A DNA stretch of 64,000 bases, taken from the NCBI GenBank assembly GCA_021732215.1, contig JAKFVL010000019.1:62001-126000 (forward strand), in the 5' to 3' direction. This stretch comes from Hyphomicrobiales bacterium (GTDB taxonomy: Bacteria; Pseudomonadota; Alphaproteobacteria; Rhizobiales; Xanthobacteraceae). The position numbers and the translations under genes are program-made. The notes under the pieces are model-generated. The model was not told the origin of the DNA and searched no databases. It saw only the letters and a list, made by a program, of their open reading frames with translations. Shown in pieces: positions 43,023-52,668 of this stretch (positions within the stretch are counted from its first letter, which is position 1; every line of letters starts with the position of its first letter).

Positions 43023-45737
43023 ATGGACGATCTTTTGCGGGAATTCCTCACCGAGACCAACGAAAGTCTCGATGTCGTTGACAACCAGCTGGTCAAATTC
43101 GAGCAAGACCCCAACAACGCCAAGATTCTCGACAACATTTTCCGCCTCGTTCACACCATCAAGGGGACGTGCGGATTCCTCGGCTTGCCGCGCCTCGAAG
43201 CGCTGGCGCACGCCGCCGAAACCTTGATGGGTAAATTCCGCGATGGCATGCCGGTCACTGGCCAGGCCGTGACGCTGATTCTCACCACGATCGACCGGCT
43301 CAAGGACATTCTCGGCCAGCTCGAGGCCAACCAGGCCGAGCCCGAAGGCACCGACGAAGACCTGATCGATTTGCTGCATCACATGGCGGAGCATGGCGCG
43401 GAAATTCCCGCCGACGAAGCTCCGATCGCCGCCGCCGCGCCGGAAGAAAAGCCAGCGGCCGCTGCAAGTGCCGATACGACCAGCGGCTCGCTCGTCGTGC
43501 AGACGCTGGAACGTGCGTTGCGCCCCGGTGAAGTCTCGCTGGACGATCTGGAGAAGGCTTTCCGCGAAACTGAAACCGAAGCGGCGCCGGCACCGAAGCC
43601 GGTTGTCGCGACGCCGGCTCCGGCTGCCGCCATTGCCAAACCTGCACCGCGCAAGACGGCCGTCGAGATCGAGGCGGTCAACGAGAGCGACAAGGTTGCC
43701 AACCAGTCGATCCGCGTCAATGTCGATACGCTCGAACACCTGATGACGATGGTTTCCGAACTGGTGCTGACCCGCAACCAGTTGCTCGAGATCGGCCGCC
43801 GTCACGAGGACTCCGATTTCAAGGTGCCGCTGCAGCGGCTCTCGAACGTCACTGCCGAGTTGCAGGAAGGCGTCATGAAGACGCGCATGCAGCCGATCGG
43901 CAACGCCTGGCAGAAGCTGCCGCGCATCGTGCGCGATCTCGCAGGCGAACTCGGCAAGCAGATCGATCTCGAGATGCACGGCGCCGACACCGAGCTCGAC
44001 CGCCAGGTGCTCGACCTGATCAAGGATCCGCTGACCCACATGGTCCGCAACTCTGCAGACCATGGTCTTGAGCGCCCCGATGAGCGCGCCAAGGCCGGCA
44101 AGCCCGAGCAGGGCACGATTCGCCTCTCCGCCTATCACGAAGGCGGCCACATCATCATCTGCATCGCCGACAATGGCCGCGGTCTGAACACCGAACGGAT
44201 CAAGGCCAAGGCTGTCTCGAACGGGCTCGCCACCGAGTCAGAGATCGAGAAGATGACCGAGGCGCAGATTCACAAGTTCATCTTCGCGCCCGGCTTCTCG
44301 ACCGCGGCTGCGGTGACCAGCGTGTCCGGCCGCGGCGTCGGCATGGACGTGGTGCGCACCAATATCGACCAGATCGGCGGCACCATCGACATCAAGTCGG
44401 TGGCCGGCGAGGGATCGAGCGTCACCATCAAGATTCCGCTGACACTGGCGATCGTCTCGGCGCTGATCGTCGAGGCCGCGGGCGACCGCTTCGCGATTCC
44501 GCAGCTGTCCGTCGTCGAACTGGTCCGCGCCCGCGCCAATTCCGAGTACCGCATCGAGCGCATCAAGGACACGCCGGTGCTGCGGTTGCGCAACAAGCTG
44601 CTGCCGCTGATGCATCTGAAGAAGCTGCTCAGGATCGACGACGGCTCGTCCGCCGATCCGGAAAACGGTTTCATCGTCGTGACGCAGGTCGGCAGCCAGA
44701 CCTTCGGCATCGTCGTCGACGGCGTCTTCCACACCGAGGAAATCGTCGTCAAGCCGATGTCGACCAAGCTGCGCCATATCGGCATGTTCTCGGGCAACAC
44801 GATTCTCGGCGACGGCGCCGTCATCATGATCGTCGATCCGAACGGCATCGCGCAGGCGCTCGGCACCTCGGTCGGCTCGCAGCACGAGATCAACGAAGAG
44901 AACGCCGCGATGCGCGCGAGTTCCGCCGATCAGCTCACTTCAATGCTGGTGTTCCGCGCCGGCTCGATGCAGCCCAAGGCGGTGCCGCTGGCGCTGATCA
45001 CGCGGCTCGAGGAAATCGCCGCCAACAAGATCGAGCAGTCGAACGGCCGTCACATGGTTCAGTACCGCGACCAGCTCATGCCGCTGGTGCAGATGGACGG
45101 CGTTTCCGTGCGCTCCGAAGGGTCGCAGCCGATTCTGGTGTTCGCCGACGACGGACGCTCGATGGGTCTCGTGGTCGACGAGATCATCGACATCGTCGAG
45201 GAGCGCCTCAACATCGAAGTCGCGGGTGGCAGCGATGGCATCCTCGGTTCGGCCGTGGTCAAGGGCCAGGCCACCGAAGTCATCGACGTCGGACATTTCC
45301 TGCCGATGGCGTTTGCCGACTGGTTCAGCCGCAAGGAAATGCGCCCGTCGGCGACCGCGCAGTCGGTGCTGCTGGTGGACGACTCGGCCTTCTTCCGCAA
45401 CATGCTTGCGCCGGTGCTCAAGGCGGCCGGCTACCGCGTGTCGGTTGCGGCCAATGCCAATGAAGGTCTCGGCGCGCTGCGCTCGGGCCAGCGGTTCGAC
45501 GCGGTGCTGACCGATATCGAGATGCCCGACATGAACGGCTTCGAGTTTGCCGAAACCATCCGCGCCGACCAGCGACTGGGTGGAATGCCGATCATCGCGC
45601 TGTCGTCGCTGATCTCGCCCGCAGCCGTCGAGCGCGGCCGGCAGGCCGGCTTCCACGATTACGTCGCCAAGTTCGACCGCCCCGGCCTGATCGCGGCGCT
45701 GAAGGAACAAACCGCTGAAGTCAGCCGTGCGGCATGA
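43023..45737 (+). CDS. cheA: Chemotaxis histidine kinase CheA with extra CheW and receiver domains
   Basis: 904 aa from ATG 43023 (MDDLLREFLTETNESL). Order: P1 Hpt domain (about 1-105, His44 in VHTIKGTCGFLG), Pro/Ala-rich linker, dimerisation domain (about 230-300), ATPase (MVRNSADHGLE, IADNGRGL, GRGVGMDVV), CheW-like domain (about 470-615), a second CheW-like domain (SMLVFRAGSMQ..., about 640-770), and a C-terminal receiver domain (LLVDDSAFFRNML, TDIEMPDMNGFEF). It is thus a hybrid CheA. First gene of the che operon. Confidence 0.95.
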   Translation: MDDLLREFLTETNESLDVVDNQLVKFEQDPNNAKILDNIFRLVHTIKGTCGFLGLPRLEALAHAAETLMGKFRDGMPVTGQAVTLILTTIDRLKDILGQLEANQAEPEGTDEDLIDLLHHMAEHGAEIPADEAPIAAAAPEEKPAAAASADTTSGSLVVQTLERALRPGEVSLDDLEKAFRETETEAAPAPKPVVATPAPAAAIAKPAPRKTAVEIEAVNESDKVANQSIRVNVDTLEHLMTMVSELVLTRNQLLEIGRRHEDSDFKVPLQRLSNVTAELQEGVMKTRMQPIGNAWQKLPRIVRDLAGELGKQIDLEMHGADTELDRQVLDLIKDPLTHMVRNSADHGLERPDERAKAGKPEQGTIRLSAYHEGGHIIICIADNGRGLNTERIKAKAVSNGLATESEIEKMTEAQIHKFIFAPGFSTAAAVTSVSGRGVGMDVVRTNIDQIGGTIDIKSVAGEGSSVTIKIPLTLAIVSALIVEAAGDRFAIPQLSVVELVRARANSEYRIERIKDTPVLRLRNKLLPLMHLKKLLRIDDGSSADPENGFIVVTQVGSQTFGIVVDGVFHTEEIVVKPMSTKLRHIGMFSGNTILGDGAVIMIVDPNGIAQALGTSVGSQHEINEENAAMRASSADQLTSMLVFRAGSMQPKAVPLALITRLEEIAANKIEQSNGRHMVQYRDQLMPLVQMDGVSVRSEGSQPILVFADDGRSMGLVVDEIIDIVEERLNIEVAGGSDGILGSAVVKGQATEVIDVGHFLPMAFADWFSRKEMRPSATAQSVLLVDDSAFFRNMLAPVLKAAGYRVSVAANANEGLGALRSGQRFDAVLTDIEMPDMNGFEFAETIRADQRLGGMPIIALSSLISPAAVERGRQAGFHDYVAKFDRPGLIAALKEQTAEVSRAA

Positions 45738-45748
45738 AGGACAGAACG

Positions 45749-46219
45749 ATGAGCGAAAAAAAACACGGTGTTGACGGCGGCGTTTCGGAATACGTGACCG
45801 CGATGATCGGCGGCCAGTTGTTCGGATTGCCGATCTCCCGCGTGCAGGACGTGTTCATGCCGGAGCGCCTCACGCGCGTGCCGCTGGCGCCCGCCGATGT
45901 CGCCGGCGTGCTCAACCTGCGCGGCCGGATCGTGACGGCGGTCAACATGCGCGCGCGTCTCGGACTTCCGAACGAGGAATCCGATCGGCCGCCGATGGCG
46001 GTGGGCGTCGATCTGCGCGGCGAATCCTACGGGCTCCTGATCGATTCGATCGGTGAAGTTCTGAAGCTGTCCGACGACAGCCGCGAAGTGAATCCGGTCA
46101 ATCTCGATCCGCGTATGGCCAAGATGGCCGGCGGCGTGCATCGGCTCGACGGTCAATTGATGGTGGTGCTCGACGTCGATCGCGTTCTCGAGATCGGCGC
46201 CGAGGCAATGGCGGCGTAA
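45749..46219 (+). CDS. cheW: Chemotaxis adaptor CheW
   Basis: 156 aa from ATG 45749 behind AAGGA. CheW fold with GVLNLRGRIVTAVNMRARLGL and GLLIDSIGEVLKL, linking chemoreceptors to CheA. It begins 11 bp after the cheA stop. Confidence 0.95.
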   Translation: MSEKKHGVDGGVSEYVTAMIGGQLFGLPISRVQDVFMPERLTRVPLAPADVAGVLNLRGRIVTAVNMRARLGLPNEESDRPPMAVGVDLRGESYGLLIDSIGEVLKLSDDSREVNPVNLDPRMAKMAGGVHRLDGQLMVVLDVDRVLEIGAEAMAA

Positions 46220-46286
46220 GCCAGCGGGACAACAGATCGGGATTGAAACAGCCAATCCGGATCAAAACCAAGAAAGCGAGGCTGTC

Positions 46287-46652
46287 ATGAAGACGTGTCT
46301 GGTGGTGGACGACTCGAGCGTGATCCGAAAGGTCGCGCGCCGTATTCTGGAAGGCCTGGACTTCCAGATTTCCGAAGCCGAGGACGGCGAGAAGGCGCTC
46401 GCGGCCTGCCGGCAGGCTCTGCCTGATGCGGTGCTGCTCGACTGGAACATGCCGATCATGGACGGCTACGAGTTCCTGCGCAATCTGCGCCGTATGCCGG
46501 GCGGGGATCTGCCCAAGGTTGTTTTCTGCACCACCGAGAACGACGTCGCGCATATCGCGCGCGCGCTTCACGCTGGCGCCAACGAATACATCATGAAGCC
46601 GTTCGACAAGGAAATCGTGACGGCGAAGTTCCAGGAAGTCGGCCTGATCTAG
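46287..46652 (+). CDS. cheY: Single-domain response regulator CheY
   Basis: 121 aa receiver domain alone. Acidic pocket VVDDSS, phospho-acceptor Asp52 in LLDWNMPIMDG, Thr in FCTTEND and Lys in IMKPFDKE. Order cheA-cheW-cheY-cheB-cheR supports a motility output. Confidence 0.95.
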   Translation: MKTCLVVDDSSVIRKVARRILEGLDFQISEAEDGEKALAACRQALPDAVLLDWNMPIMDGYEFLRNLRRMPGGDLPKVVFCTTENDVAHIARALHAGANEYIMKPFDKEIVTAKFQEVGLI

Positions 46653-46762
46653 TCTGGCCGGCGTTCGAATTCTAGCGAGCGGTTCGGGGAGAGGTCAGCG
46701 CTCCCCGCGTCACGACCTGCGGTGCAGGAATCTGCTGTGCGTGCGTGTTGCGTTGGTGAGTA

Positions 46763-47935
46763 ATGAGTATTGTAACTGCAGTCACTCCGGCTGTCGCGCC
46801 GCATCGGCATGAGCCGTTGCGCGTCATGGTGGTCGATGATTCCGCCGTGATCCGCGGGTTGATCTCGCGCTGGATCGCCGCTGAGCCGGATATGGAAGTC
46901 GCGGCATCGCTGCGCACCGGCCAGGATGCCGTCAACCAGATCGAACGCATCAATCCCGATGTCGCCGTGCTCGACATCGAAATGCCCGAACTCGACGGCA
47001 TTTCGGCGTTGCCGCTCCTGCTCGCCAAGAAGCGCAACCTCGTCGTCATCATGGCGTCGACGCTGACGCGGCGCAACGCGGAGGTCAGCCTCAAGGCGTT
47101 GTCGCTCGGCGCGTCCGATTACATTCCGAAGCCGGAAAGTTCGCGCGAACTGTCGGCCGCCGATACGTTCCGGCACGATCTGCTGCAGAAAATTCGCCAC
47201 CTCGGTGCGCGCGGCCGAGGCCGTAGTCCCGCTTTGCCGGCAACCGCAAGCCCGCCGCTCGCGCCCGCCGCCGGTTCGCACGAGCCGGTTCGCGCAACGG
47301 TCGCGGCGCCGGCGCATGCTCCGGTCAAGACACGGGCCTTCAGCCCCGGCATTCCGCGTGTGCTTCTGATCGGTTCGTCGACCGGCGGACCGCAGGCGCT
47401 GATGTCGCTGGTTGCCGAGATCGGCCCCGTCATCGACAAGGTGCCGGTGCTGATCACCCAGCACATGCCGCCGACATTCACCACCATTCTCGCCGAGCAT
47501 CTCGGCCGCGCCAGCCATCGTCCGGCAGCGGAAGGCGTCGACGGTGAGTTGATCAAACCGGGTCACATCTATCTTGCGCCCGGCGGCAAGCACATGCGCG
47601 TGGTGAAGCACGCGGCCGGTGCTGCGATCGCGCTCGACGATGGCCCCCAGATCAATTTCTGCAGACCAGCGGTCGATCCGCTGTTCACATCCGCCATCGA
47701 TGTCTGGCGCAGCGCCATTCTCGCGACCATCCTGACCGGCATGGGTTCGGACGGCATGCGCGGCGGCAAGGATATCGTCGCGGCCGGCGGCAACGTGATC
47801 GCCCAGGACGAAGCCACCAGCGTGGTGTGGGGCATGCCCGGTGCGGCGGCCCACGCCGGAATTTGTTCAGCCATTCTTCCCCTCGGCCAGATCGCGCCGA
47901 AACTTGTCCGCGTGTTTTCAGGAGAGCGATCGTGA
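46763..47935 (+). CDS. cheB: Chemoreceptor methylesterase/deamidase CheB
   Basis: 390 aa. Receiver domain with Asp71 ([10 protein letters not shown]), an Ala/Pro-rich linker (about 150-195), and a methylesterase domain with the triad Ser206 (GSSTGGPQ), His234 (TQHMPP) and an Asp in [11 protein letters not shown]. Its stop overlaps the cheR GTG start (GTGA). CheA phosphorylates it to activate demethylation. Confidence 0.96.
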   Translation: MSIVTAVTPAVAPHRHEPLRVMVVDDSAVIRGLISRWIAAEPDMEVAASLRTGQDAVNQIERINPDVAVLDIEMPELDGISALPLLLAKKRNLVVIMASTLTRRNAEVSLKALSLGASDYIPKPESSRELSAADTFRHDLLQKIRHLGARGRGRSPALPATASPPLAPAAGSHEPVRATVAAPAHAPVKTRAFSPGIPRVLLIGSSTGGPQALMSLVAEIGPVIDKVPVLITQHMPPTFTTILAEHLGRASHRPAAEGVDGELIKPGHIYLAPGGKHMRVVKHAAGAAIALDDGPQINFCRPAVDPLFTSAIDVWRSAILATILTGMGSDGMRGGKDIVAAGGNVIAQDEATSVVWGMPGAAAHAGICSAILPLGQIAPKLVRVFSGERS

Positions 47936-48810
47936 CCCCCGCCGACTATGAGTACCTTCGCAAGATGCTGAAGGAGAAGTCAGGCCTCGTCCTGTCAACC
48001 GACAAACAGTACCTGGTCGAGAGCCGGCTCTTGCCGCTCGCGCGCAAGGCGAACCTGCCGGGCATCGGCGAACTTGTCGCCAAGATGAAGGCTGGATCGC
48101 AGTCGATCACCACCGATGTGGTCGAGGCGATGACGACCAACGAGACGTTCTTCTTCCGCGACAAGGTGCCGTTCGATCATTTCAAGGACACGATCTTGCC
48201 GTCGTTGCTGCAGGCCCGTGCCGCGCGCAAGAGCCTGCGTATCTGGTGTGCGGCCTGTTCGACCGGACAGGAGCCGTATTCGCTGGCGATGATCCTGAAG
48301 GAGATGGGCACGACTGTCGCGGGCTGGCGCATCGAGATCGTCGCCACCGACCTGTCCCAGGAAGTACTGGAGAAATCGAAAGCGGGCATCTTCAGCCAGT
48401 TCGAGGTGCAGCGCGGACTGCCGATCCAGTTGCTGGTCAAAAACTTCAAACAGGTCGGCGAACTGTGGCAGCTCAATCCGGACATCCGCTCCATGGTGCA
48501 GTTCAAGCAGCTCAACCTGCTGCAGGACTTCTCCCATCTCGGAGCGTTCGATCTGATCTTCTGCCGCAACGTGCTGATCTATTTCGATCAGGACACCAAG
48601 GTCGCGATCTTCAATCGTCTCGCCAAGTTGAATGAAGCCGATGGCTTCCTCGTGCTGGGCGCGGCCGAAACCGTGGTCGGGCTGACAGACGTCTACAAAC
48701 CAATGCCCGACAAGCGCGGCGTTTATCGCCCGAACCCGAACCGCACGGCGGCGGCGCCGCCGCTGGCGCCGGCCATGGGAGCGGGTGCTGCCAAGGCTGC
48801 CGCGCGCTGA
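47932..48810 (+). CDS. cheR: Chemoreceptor methyltransferase CheR
   Basis: 292 aa, GTG start at 47932 overlapping the cheB stop and preceded by AGGAGAG, so translation is coupled. N-terminal helical domain, then the SAM-binding domain with [17 protein letters not shown], and [15 protein letters not shown]. Ala-rich C-terminal tail. Transfers methyl groups from SAM to receptor glutamates. Confidence 0.95.
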   Translation: MTPADYEYLRKMLKEKSGLVLSTDKQYLVESRLLPLARKANLPGIGELVAKMKAGSQSITTDVVEAMTTNETFFFRDKVPFDHFKDTILPSLLQARAARKSLRIWCAACSTGQEPYSLAMILKEMGTTVAGWRIEIVATDLSQEVLEKSKAGIFSQFEVQRGLPIQLLVKNFKQVGELWQLNPDIRSMVQFKQLNLLQDFSHLGAFDLIFCRNVLIYFDQDTKVAIFNRLAKLNEADGFLVLGAAETVVGLTDVYKPMPDKRGVYRPNPNRTAAAPPLAPAMGAGAAKAAAR

Positions 48811-48843
48811 TCCCCGGATCGCCTCACGCTGCACGTCAAACAA

Positions 48844-48868
48844 AAAGCCCGCCGTGATGGCGGGCTTT
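48844..48868. terminator. Rho-independent terminator after cheR (bidirectional)
   Basis: Stem AAAGCCCGCC / GGCGGGCTTT with a 5-base loop and T/A runs on both sides, between the convergent cheR and P460-cupredoxin genes. Confidence 0.88.
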
Positions 48869-48894
48869 CGTTTGTCGCTGCTGTTGCGATCGCG

Positions 48895-49731
48895 TCAGGA
48901 CTTGACTTCGATCTTGCCTTTCATCGCCGGATGCAGGCCGCAGATGTAATCGTAGATGCCGGCATCCGCGAGCGTCAGCTTGGTGGTCTGACCCTTCTGC
49001 ATGATCGGCGTGCGCTGGCCTTTTGCTCCGGTGATGGTTACCTGATGCGGCGAGCCGTCGCTGTTGTACCAGGTGATCTGCTGTCCGGGTGCGACGACCA
49101 CGGTCTCCGGTCCGAACTTGAAATCGGCGACGCTGACGATGCCGGGACCCGGCTTCGGCTGCGCTTCCTCACCCGGCTTGGTCCCCTTGAGGCTCGCCAG
49201 CGAGATCACGAAGTCCTGCCCCGCATGCGGCTTGTGGCATTCGAAGCAGCCCTTGATGTTGGCCTTGTCGTTGACCTTCTTGTCCGGCCCGAACGCCTGA
49301 TATTCCCATTCGCCGTTGCGCAGCTCGTTGGGATACTCAGTGCCCCAGCCCGCGCGTTTCTCCATCACGGTGTAGGCGACGAGGTCGCCCTTGAGGAAGC
49401 GGCCGTTCGGTCCCTTCAGCGGCTTCCCGTCCGCATCGACCTGCGCCTTGTACTGCACCAGCGTCAGCACGGTGCCGCTCGGGATCGGTTTGCCTTCGCG
49501 TGCGAGATCGACAACATTCGCCGGCGAGGCCCACAGCTCGCGATACTGCTTGTTGTCGTGGCGATCGACGATCGAGTAGAGCGCGCCCTTGTCCTTTTGA
49601 TCGAAGCCCTCGGGATAGGCGACCTTGTCGGCACCCGCGAGCGCTGAAACGGCAATGACGGCGCCGCATGCGGTACCGAGAACGGCTGCGGCAGTGGCCG
49701 CCTTCAGATGTGTCACCTTCGGATGCGTCAT
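48895..49731 (-). CDS. Cytochrome P460-type domain fused to a cupredoxin
   Basis: 278 aa exported protein (signal/anchor at about 9-33). Residues ~37-170 resemble cytochrome P460 / cytochrome c'-beta: YRELWASPANVVDLAREGKPIPSGTVLTLVQYKA, then the c-type heme motif CFECH at 162-166. Residues ~196-278 are a plastocyanin/pseudoazurin-like domain with a full type-1 copper set: His229 (SPHQ), Cys264, His267 and Met270 (YICGLHPAM). A single periplasmic redox protein with heme and copper centres. Substrate unknown; relatives handle hydroxylamine or NO. Transcribed alone. Confidence 0.82.
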   Translation of the reverse strand: MTHPKVTHLKAATAAAVLGTACGAVIAVSALAGADKVAYPEGFDQKDKGALYSIVDRHDNKQYRELWASPANVVDLAREGKPIPSGTVLTLVQYKAQVDADGKPLKGPNGRFLKGDLVAYTVMEKRAGWGTEYPNELRNGEWEYQAFGPDKKVNDKANIKGCFECHKPHAGQDFVISLASLKGTKPGEEAQPKPGPGIVSVADFKFGPETVVVAPGQQITWYNSDGSPHQVTITGAKGQRTPIMQKGQTTKLTLADAGIYDYICGLHPAMKGKIEVKS

Positions 49732-49949
49732 ATGGATTGCCCCTAGCCTGATGCAAATTCGGATGGTTCGGATGCCTTAGAATCTTTCTTATTTGCCAGT
49801 GGGCCATCAATATTGACGTTTTTCAAGCGTCCGGCCGGACACATGATGGTGTTTCAATACCCTGATTGTGCCTGGATACCATAAAGGTGTTTGGATACTA
49901 TGATGGCTCAGAGCATGGTTGGCATAGCCCGATGGGGCCGGAAATCCCT

Positions 49950-50378
49950 TCACATCTGCGCCGCAGCCTGCATCGCGGCGATGTAGCCGTAAGGCCCCAG
50001 CCCGCAGATCACCGCTGTCGCAGCCGACGAAATCTTGGAGTGCCGGTGATACTCGTCGCGGGCATGGATGTTGGAGATGTGGACCTCGATCGTCGGTCCC
50101 TCGAACGCCTTGATCGCGTCGAGGATCGCGACCGATGTGAACGAGTAACCCGCCGGATTGATGATGATGGCGTCCGCGCTCTGCCGCGCCGACTGGATCA
50201 GGTCCACCAGCACGCCCTCGTGGTTCGACTGGTGAAAGGACATCTCGAGCGACAGTTCGGCGGCACACCGTTCGCAGCTCTGCTTGATTTGCTCGAGCGT
50301 CGTGGTGCCGTAGATATGCGGCTCCCTCACGCCGAGCAGATTGAGGTTGGGTCCGTTCAGGATCATCAGCCGTTTCAT
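49950..50378 (-). CDS. Type II 3-dehydroquinate dehydratase paralogue (AroQ-like)
   Basis: 142 aa from ATG 50378 after AAGGA. It keeps NGPNLNLLG, Arg18, Tyr23 (IYGTTT), Asn74 (IINPAGY), Glu98 and His100 (IEVHISNIHAR). Two substrate-contact positions differ from the Mycobacterium enzyme as I remember it: the His of the THTSVA motif is Phe80 (SFTSVA), and the Arg of REEFRRHS is His111 (RDEYHRHS). The fold and main catalytic residues are intact, so it may use a modified substrate. It lies next to an EthD-like-barrel candidate and an MFS gene rather than accB/accC, unlike the usual aroQ in this group. Confidence 0.82.
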   Translation of the reverse strand: MKRLMILNGPNLNLLGVREPHIYGTTTLEQIKQSCERCAAELSLEMSFHQSNHEGVLVDLIQSARQSADAIIINPAGYSFTSVAILDAIKAFEGPTIEVHISNIHARDEYHRHSKISSAATAVICGLGPYGYIAAMQAAAQM

Positions 50379-50500
50379 GATGTTGTCCTTCTTCAAGCTC
50401 ACCGGCTAACCAATGCGGGTCCGGTTGCCGCCGGAGAAAAATGCTACACCGGATTTCGAAGCGATTGGAAAAGCGTCGTTGGGAAAGCGAAGGAGCGTCG

Positions 50501-51184
50501 ATGCCTCTGTTGGGCCGGGCCGCCGTGGCGATGTGGTGGGACATGGCGTCCGCGATGCGGACCGAGTTCGAGGATTGGCACTCGCACGAGCATTTTCCCG
50601 AACGGATGGGCATTCCCGGTTTTCTGCGCGGATCGCGATGGGCATCGGCGTCGGGCGGCGAAGGCTTCTTCGTGATGTACGAGCTCGATGTCTACGGGAC
50701 GCTGACGTCGCCGCACTATCTGGCGCGGCTGAACAACCCGACGCCGTGGTCCACGAAGATGATGCCGCACCACCGCAACATGGTGCGCAGCCAGTGCCGC
50801 CTGCTGGAAAGTCATGGCGGCGGCATCGCCAATACGATGATGACGCTCCGCCTGTCGCCGGCAGCAGGCAAGGCGAGCGATCTGCTCGCATATTTAAGGA
50901 CGACGCTCTCGGAAATTCCCCAATGTCCGGGTGCGACGAGCGCACACTTGCTGCAAACCGAGACCCCGGCGGCGGCTGTCACGAAAGAGCAGCAGATTCG
51001 TGGCGGCGATGGCGTAGCGGACTGGATCGTGCTGGTGTCCGGATACGATGCGACGGCGCTTGCGAATGTCGTTGCCAACGGCCTCGATGCGGCTTCGCTT
51101 GGTGAGGCCGGTGCTCAGCCAGGCCATATCGCGGCTCACTATAATCTCCGCTTCGCGATGTCGAAGGCCGATCTGGCCAGGTGA
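50501..51184 (+). CDS. Putative dimeric alpha/beta-barrel protein, unknown function
   Basis: 227 aa from ATG 50501 (MPLLGRAAVAMWWDMA), fixed by AAGGAG 6 bases upstream; the frame also stays open to 50441. The N-terminal half has FEDWHSHEHFPERMGIPGFLRGSRW, a pattern seen in EthD/dimeric alpha-beta-barrel proteins (two His, Glu, Arg). The second half repeats the sense of the fold (WIVLVSGYDATAL). Divergent from the AroQ-like gene, so the two may share a control region. Confidence 0.7.
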   Translation: MPLLGRAAVAMWWDMASAMRTEFEDWHSHEHFPERMGIPGFLRGSRWASASGGEGFFVMYELDVYGTLTSPHYLARLNNPTPWSTKMMPHHRNMVRSQCRLLESHGGGIANTMMTLRLSPAAGKASDLLAYLRTTLSEIPQCPGATSAHLLQTETPAAAVTKEQQIRGGDGVADWIVLVSGYDATALANVVANGLDAASLGEAGAQPGHIAAHYNLRFAMSKADLAR

Positions 51185-51200
51185 GTGGGCTGACGGACGG

Positions 51201-52445
51201 TTAGCCCGAGATCGGCTCGTTCGCGCTCATGCCTGCTGATCCTGCAGGTGTGGCGGCCTGACGCCGGCGCGCGAGAGCCGCGATCGATAGCATCGCGATC
51301 GCAAGCACAACCGGTGGAAACACCACCGCGTTGACCGACGACCAACCGTAGCTCGCGAGCAACTGGCCGGACGAGAACGATCCGATCGCCATCACGCCGA
51401 ACACGAAGAAATCGTTCAGCGCCTGCACTTTGTTGCGCTCGGACGGCCGATGGGTTTCGAGCACCAGCGCCGACGCGCCAATGAAGCCGAAATTCCAGCC
51501 CACCCCGATCACGATCAGCGACGTCCAGAAGTGATATGTGGAAATGCCGGCGAGGCCGATGCCGGCCGCGACTGCTTCCAGGATCAAACCGATGGTGACG
51601 ATAGTGGGTGCGCCAAAGCGCGCGATCAATGAGCCGGTGAAGAAGCTCGGCCCGTACATCGCCACGATGTGCCACTGGATGCCGAAATTGGAATCGCTGA
51701 GCGACAGCCCGCAGATCTTCATCGCCAGCGGCGCTGATGTCATGATCAGGTTCATCATCGAGTAGGAGACCGCGCCGCAGATCGCCGCCGCGATAAACCG
51801 CGGCTGCCGTGCGATCTCGAAAAGCGGACGGCCACCGGCGAAATCCGCTGGTGCGGGGCGGGGCGCATCGACGCTGGCGAGCACGGCCATCGCGATCAGC
51901 GCGACGATCGCCTGCATCGCAAAGCTGAAAGCGAACAGATAGGGCGGCCAGATGTCCATCGTCCACTGCACGAGTTGCGGCCCGAGCACGCCCGCAAAGA
52001 CGCCGCCGGCCATGACCCACGACACGGCCTTCGGGCGATAGGCGGCGCTCGCGCCGTCGGCGGCGGCAAAGCGATAGGATTGCGACACCGCGCCATAGAG
52101 GCCGCCGAGAAACGTCGCGACGCAAAACAGCACGAACGAGGCGTAGAGGATCGCCAGCGCAGCGAGCAGGCCGCACGCTGTGCCGCTCGCCGTTCCGGCG
52201 ATGAAAGCAACGCGGCGGCCATAGCGGCGAGAGATCGCGCCGGTCGGCAGCGTGCCGGCGGCGAGGCCAAGCACGTAGATGGAGAGCGGCAGCGTGGCCA
52301 GCGACACGCTCGGCGCCAGCGTGAAGCCGACGATCGAGCCGGTGGCGAAGATCACAGCCGCGTTCGCGCCCGTGAGCGCCTGCGCGATGGCGAGGCGCTT
52401 GACGTTCGATCGTGCGCGCCGATCGTCCGTGGTGTCGTTGTTCAA
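51201..52445 (-). CDS. MFS transporter
   Basis: 414 aa with 12 predicted membrane segments, the first after about 20 residues. The cytoplasmic loop 2-3 has GAISRRYGRRVAF, the MFS motif A (GxxxDRxGRR-like). YQSYRFAAADG and the helix rich in Gly/Ala suggest a drug- or metabolite-exporter subfamily. It is convergent with the 50501 gene, 16 bp apart. The substrate is unknown. Confidence 0.88.
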   Translation of the reverse strand: MNNDTTDDRRARSNVKRLAIAQALTGANAAVIFATGSIVGFTLAPSVSLATLPLSIYVLGLAAGTLPTGAISRRYGRRVAFIAGTASGTACGLLAALAILYASFVLFCVATFLGGLYGAVSQSYRFAAADGASAAYRPKAVSWVMAGGVFAGVLGPQLVQWTMDIWPPYLFAFSFAMQAIVALIAMAVLASVDAPRPAPADFAGGRPLFEIARQPRFIAAAICGAVSYSMMNLIMTSAPLAMKICGLSLSDSNFGIQWHIVAMYGPSFFTGSLIARFGAPTIVTIGLILEAVAAGIGLAGISTYHFWTSLIVIGVGWNFGFIGASALVLETHRPSERNKVQALNDFFVFGVMAIGSFSSGQLLASYGWSSVNAVVFPPVVLAIAMLSIAALARRRQAATPAGSAGMSANEPISG

Positions 52446-52623
52446 GGCGGAATTCCAGACACGGGGGCATGACGCCGCGCATCGCGGCTGGCCGGATAAG
52501 ATACCCGGGGCCTGCCGGAATCAACCGCCCAGGAGCAGATGGTGGCGCAGGGGTGCTCTGTCCGATTGGCGGACATTCCATCGCGACCTGTCAGGAGAGG
52601 TAACCAGATCGCGGCATTAAAAA

Positions 52624-52647
52624 AGCCCCGCCACGTATGGCGGGGCT
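52624..52647 (-). terminator. Rho-independent terminator of the PepSY-like gene
   Basis: AGCCCCGCCA / TGGCGGGGCT stem with a 4-base loop; on the minus strand it is followed by six T residues. It stands about 20 bp after the gene ending at 52669. Confidence 0.9.
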
Positions 52648-52668
52648 GATCGACAATGCGCCTGCGTG

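Noticed and set aside
49732-49949. Repeated GGTGTTT(C/G)(A/G)ATAC near 49850-49910 as an operator
   Set aside because: Only two loose matches with several differences; too weak to separate from chance.
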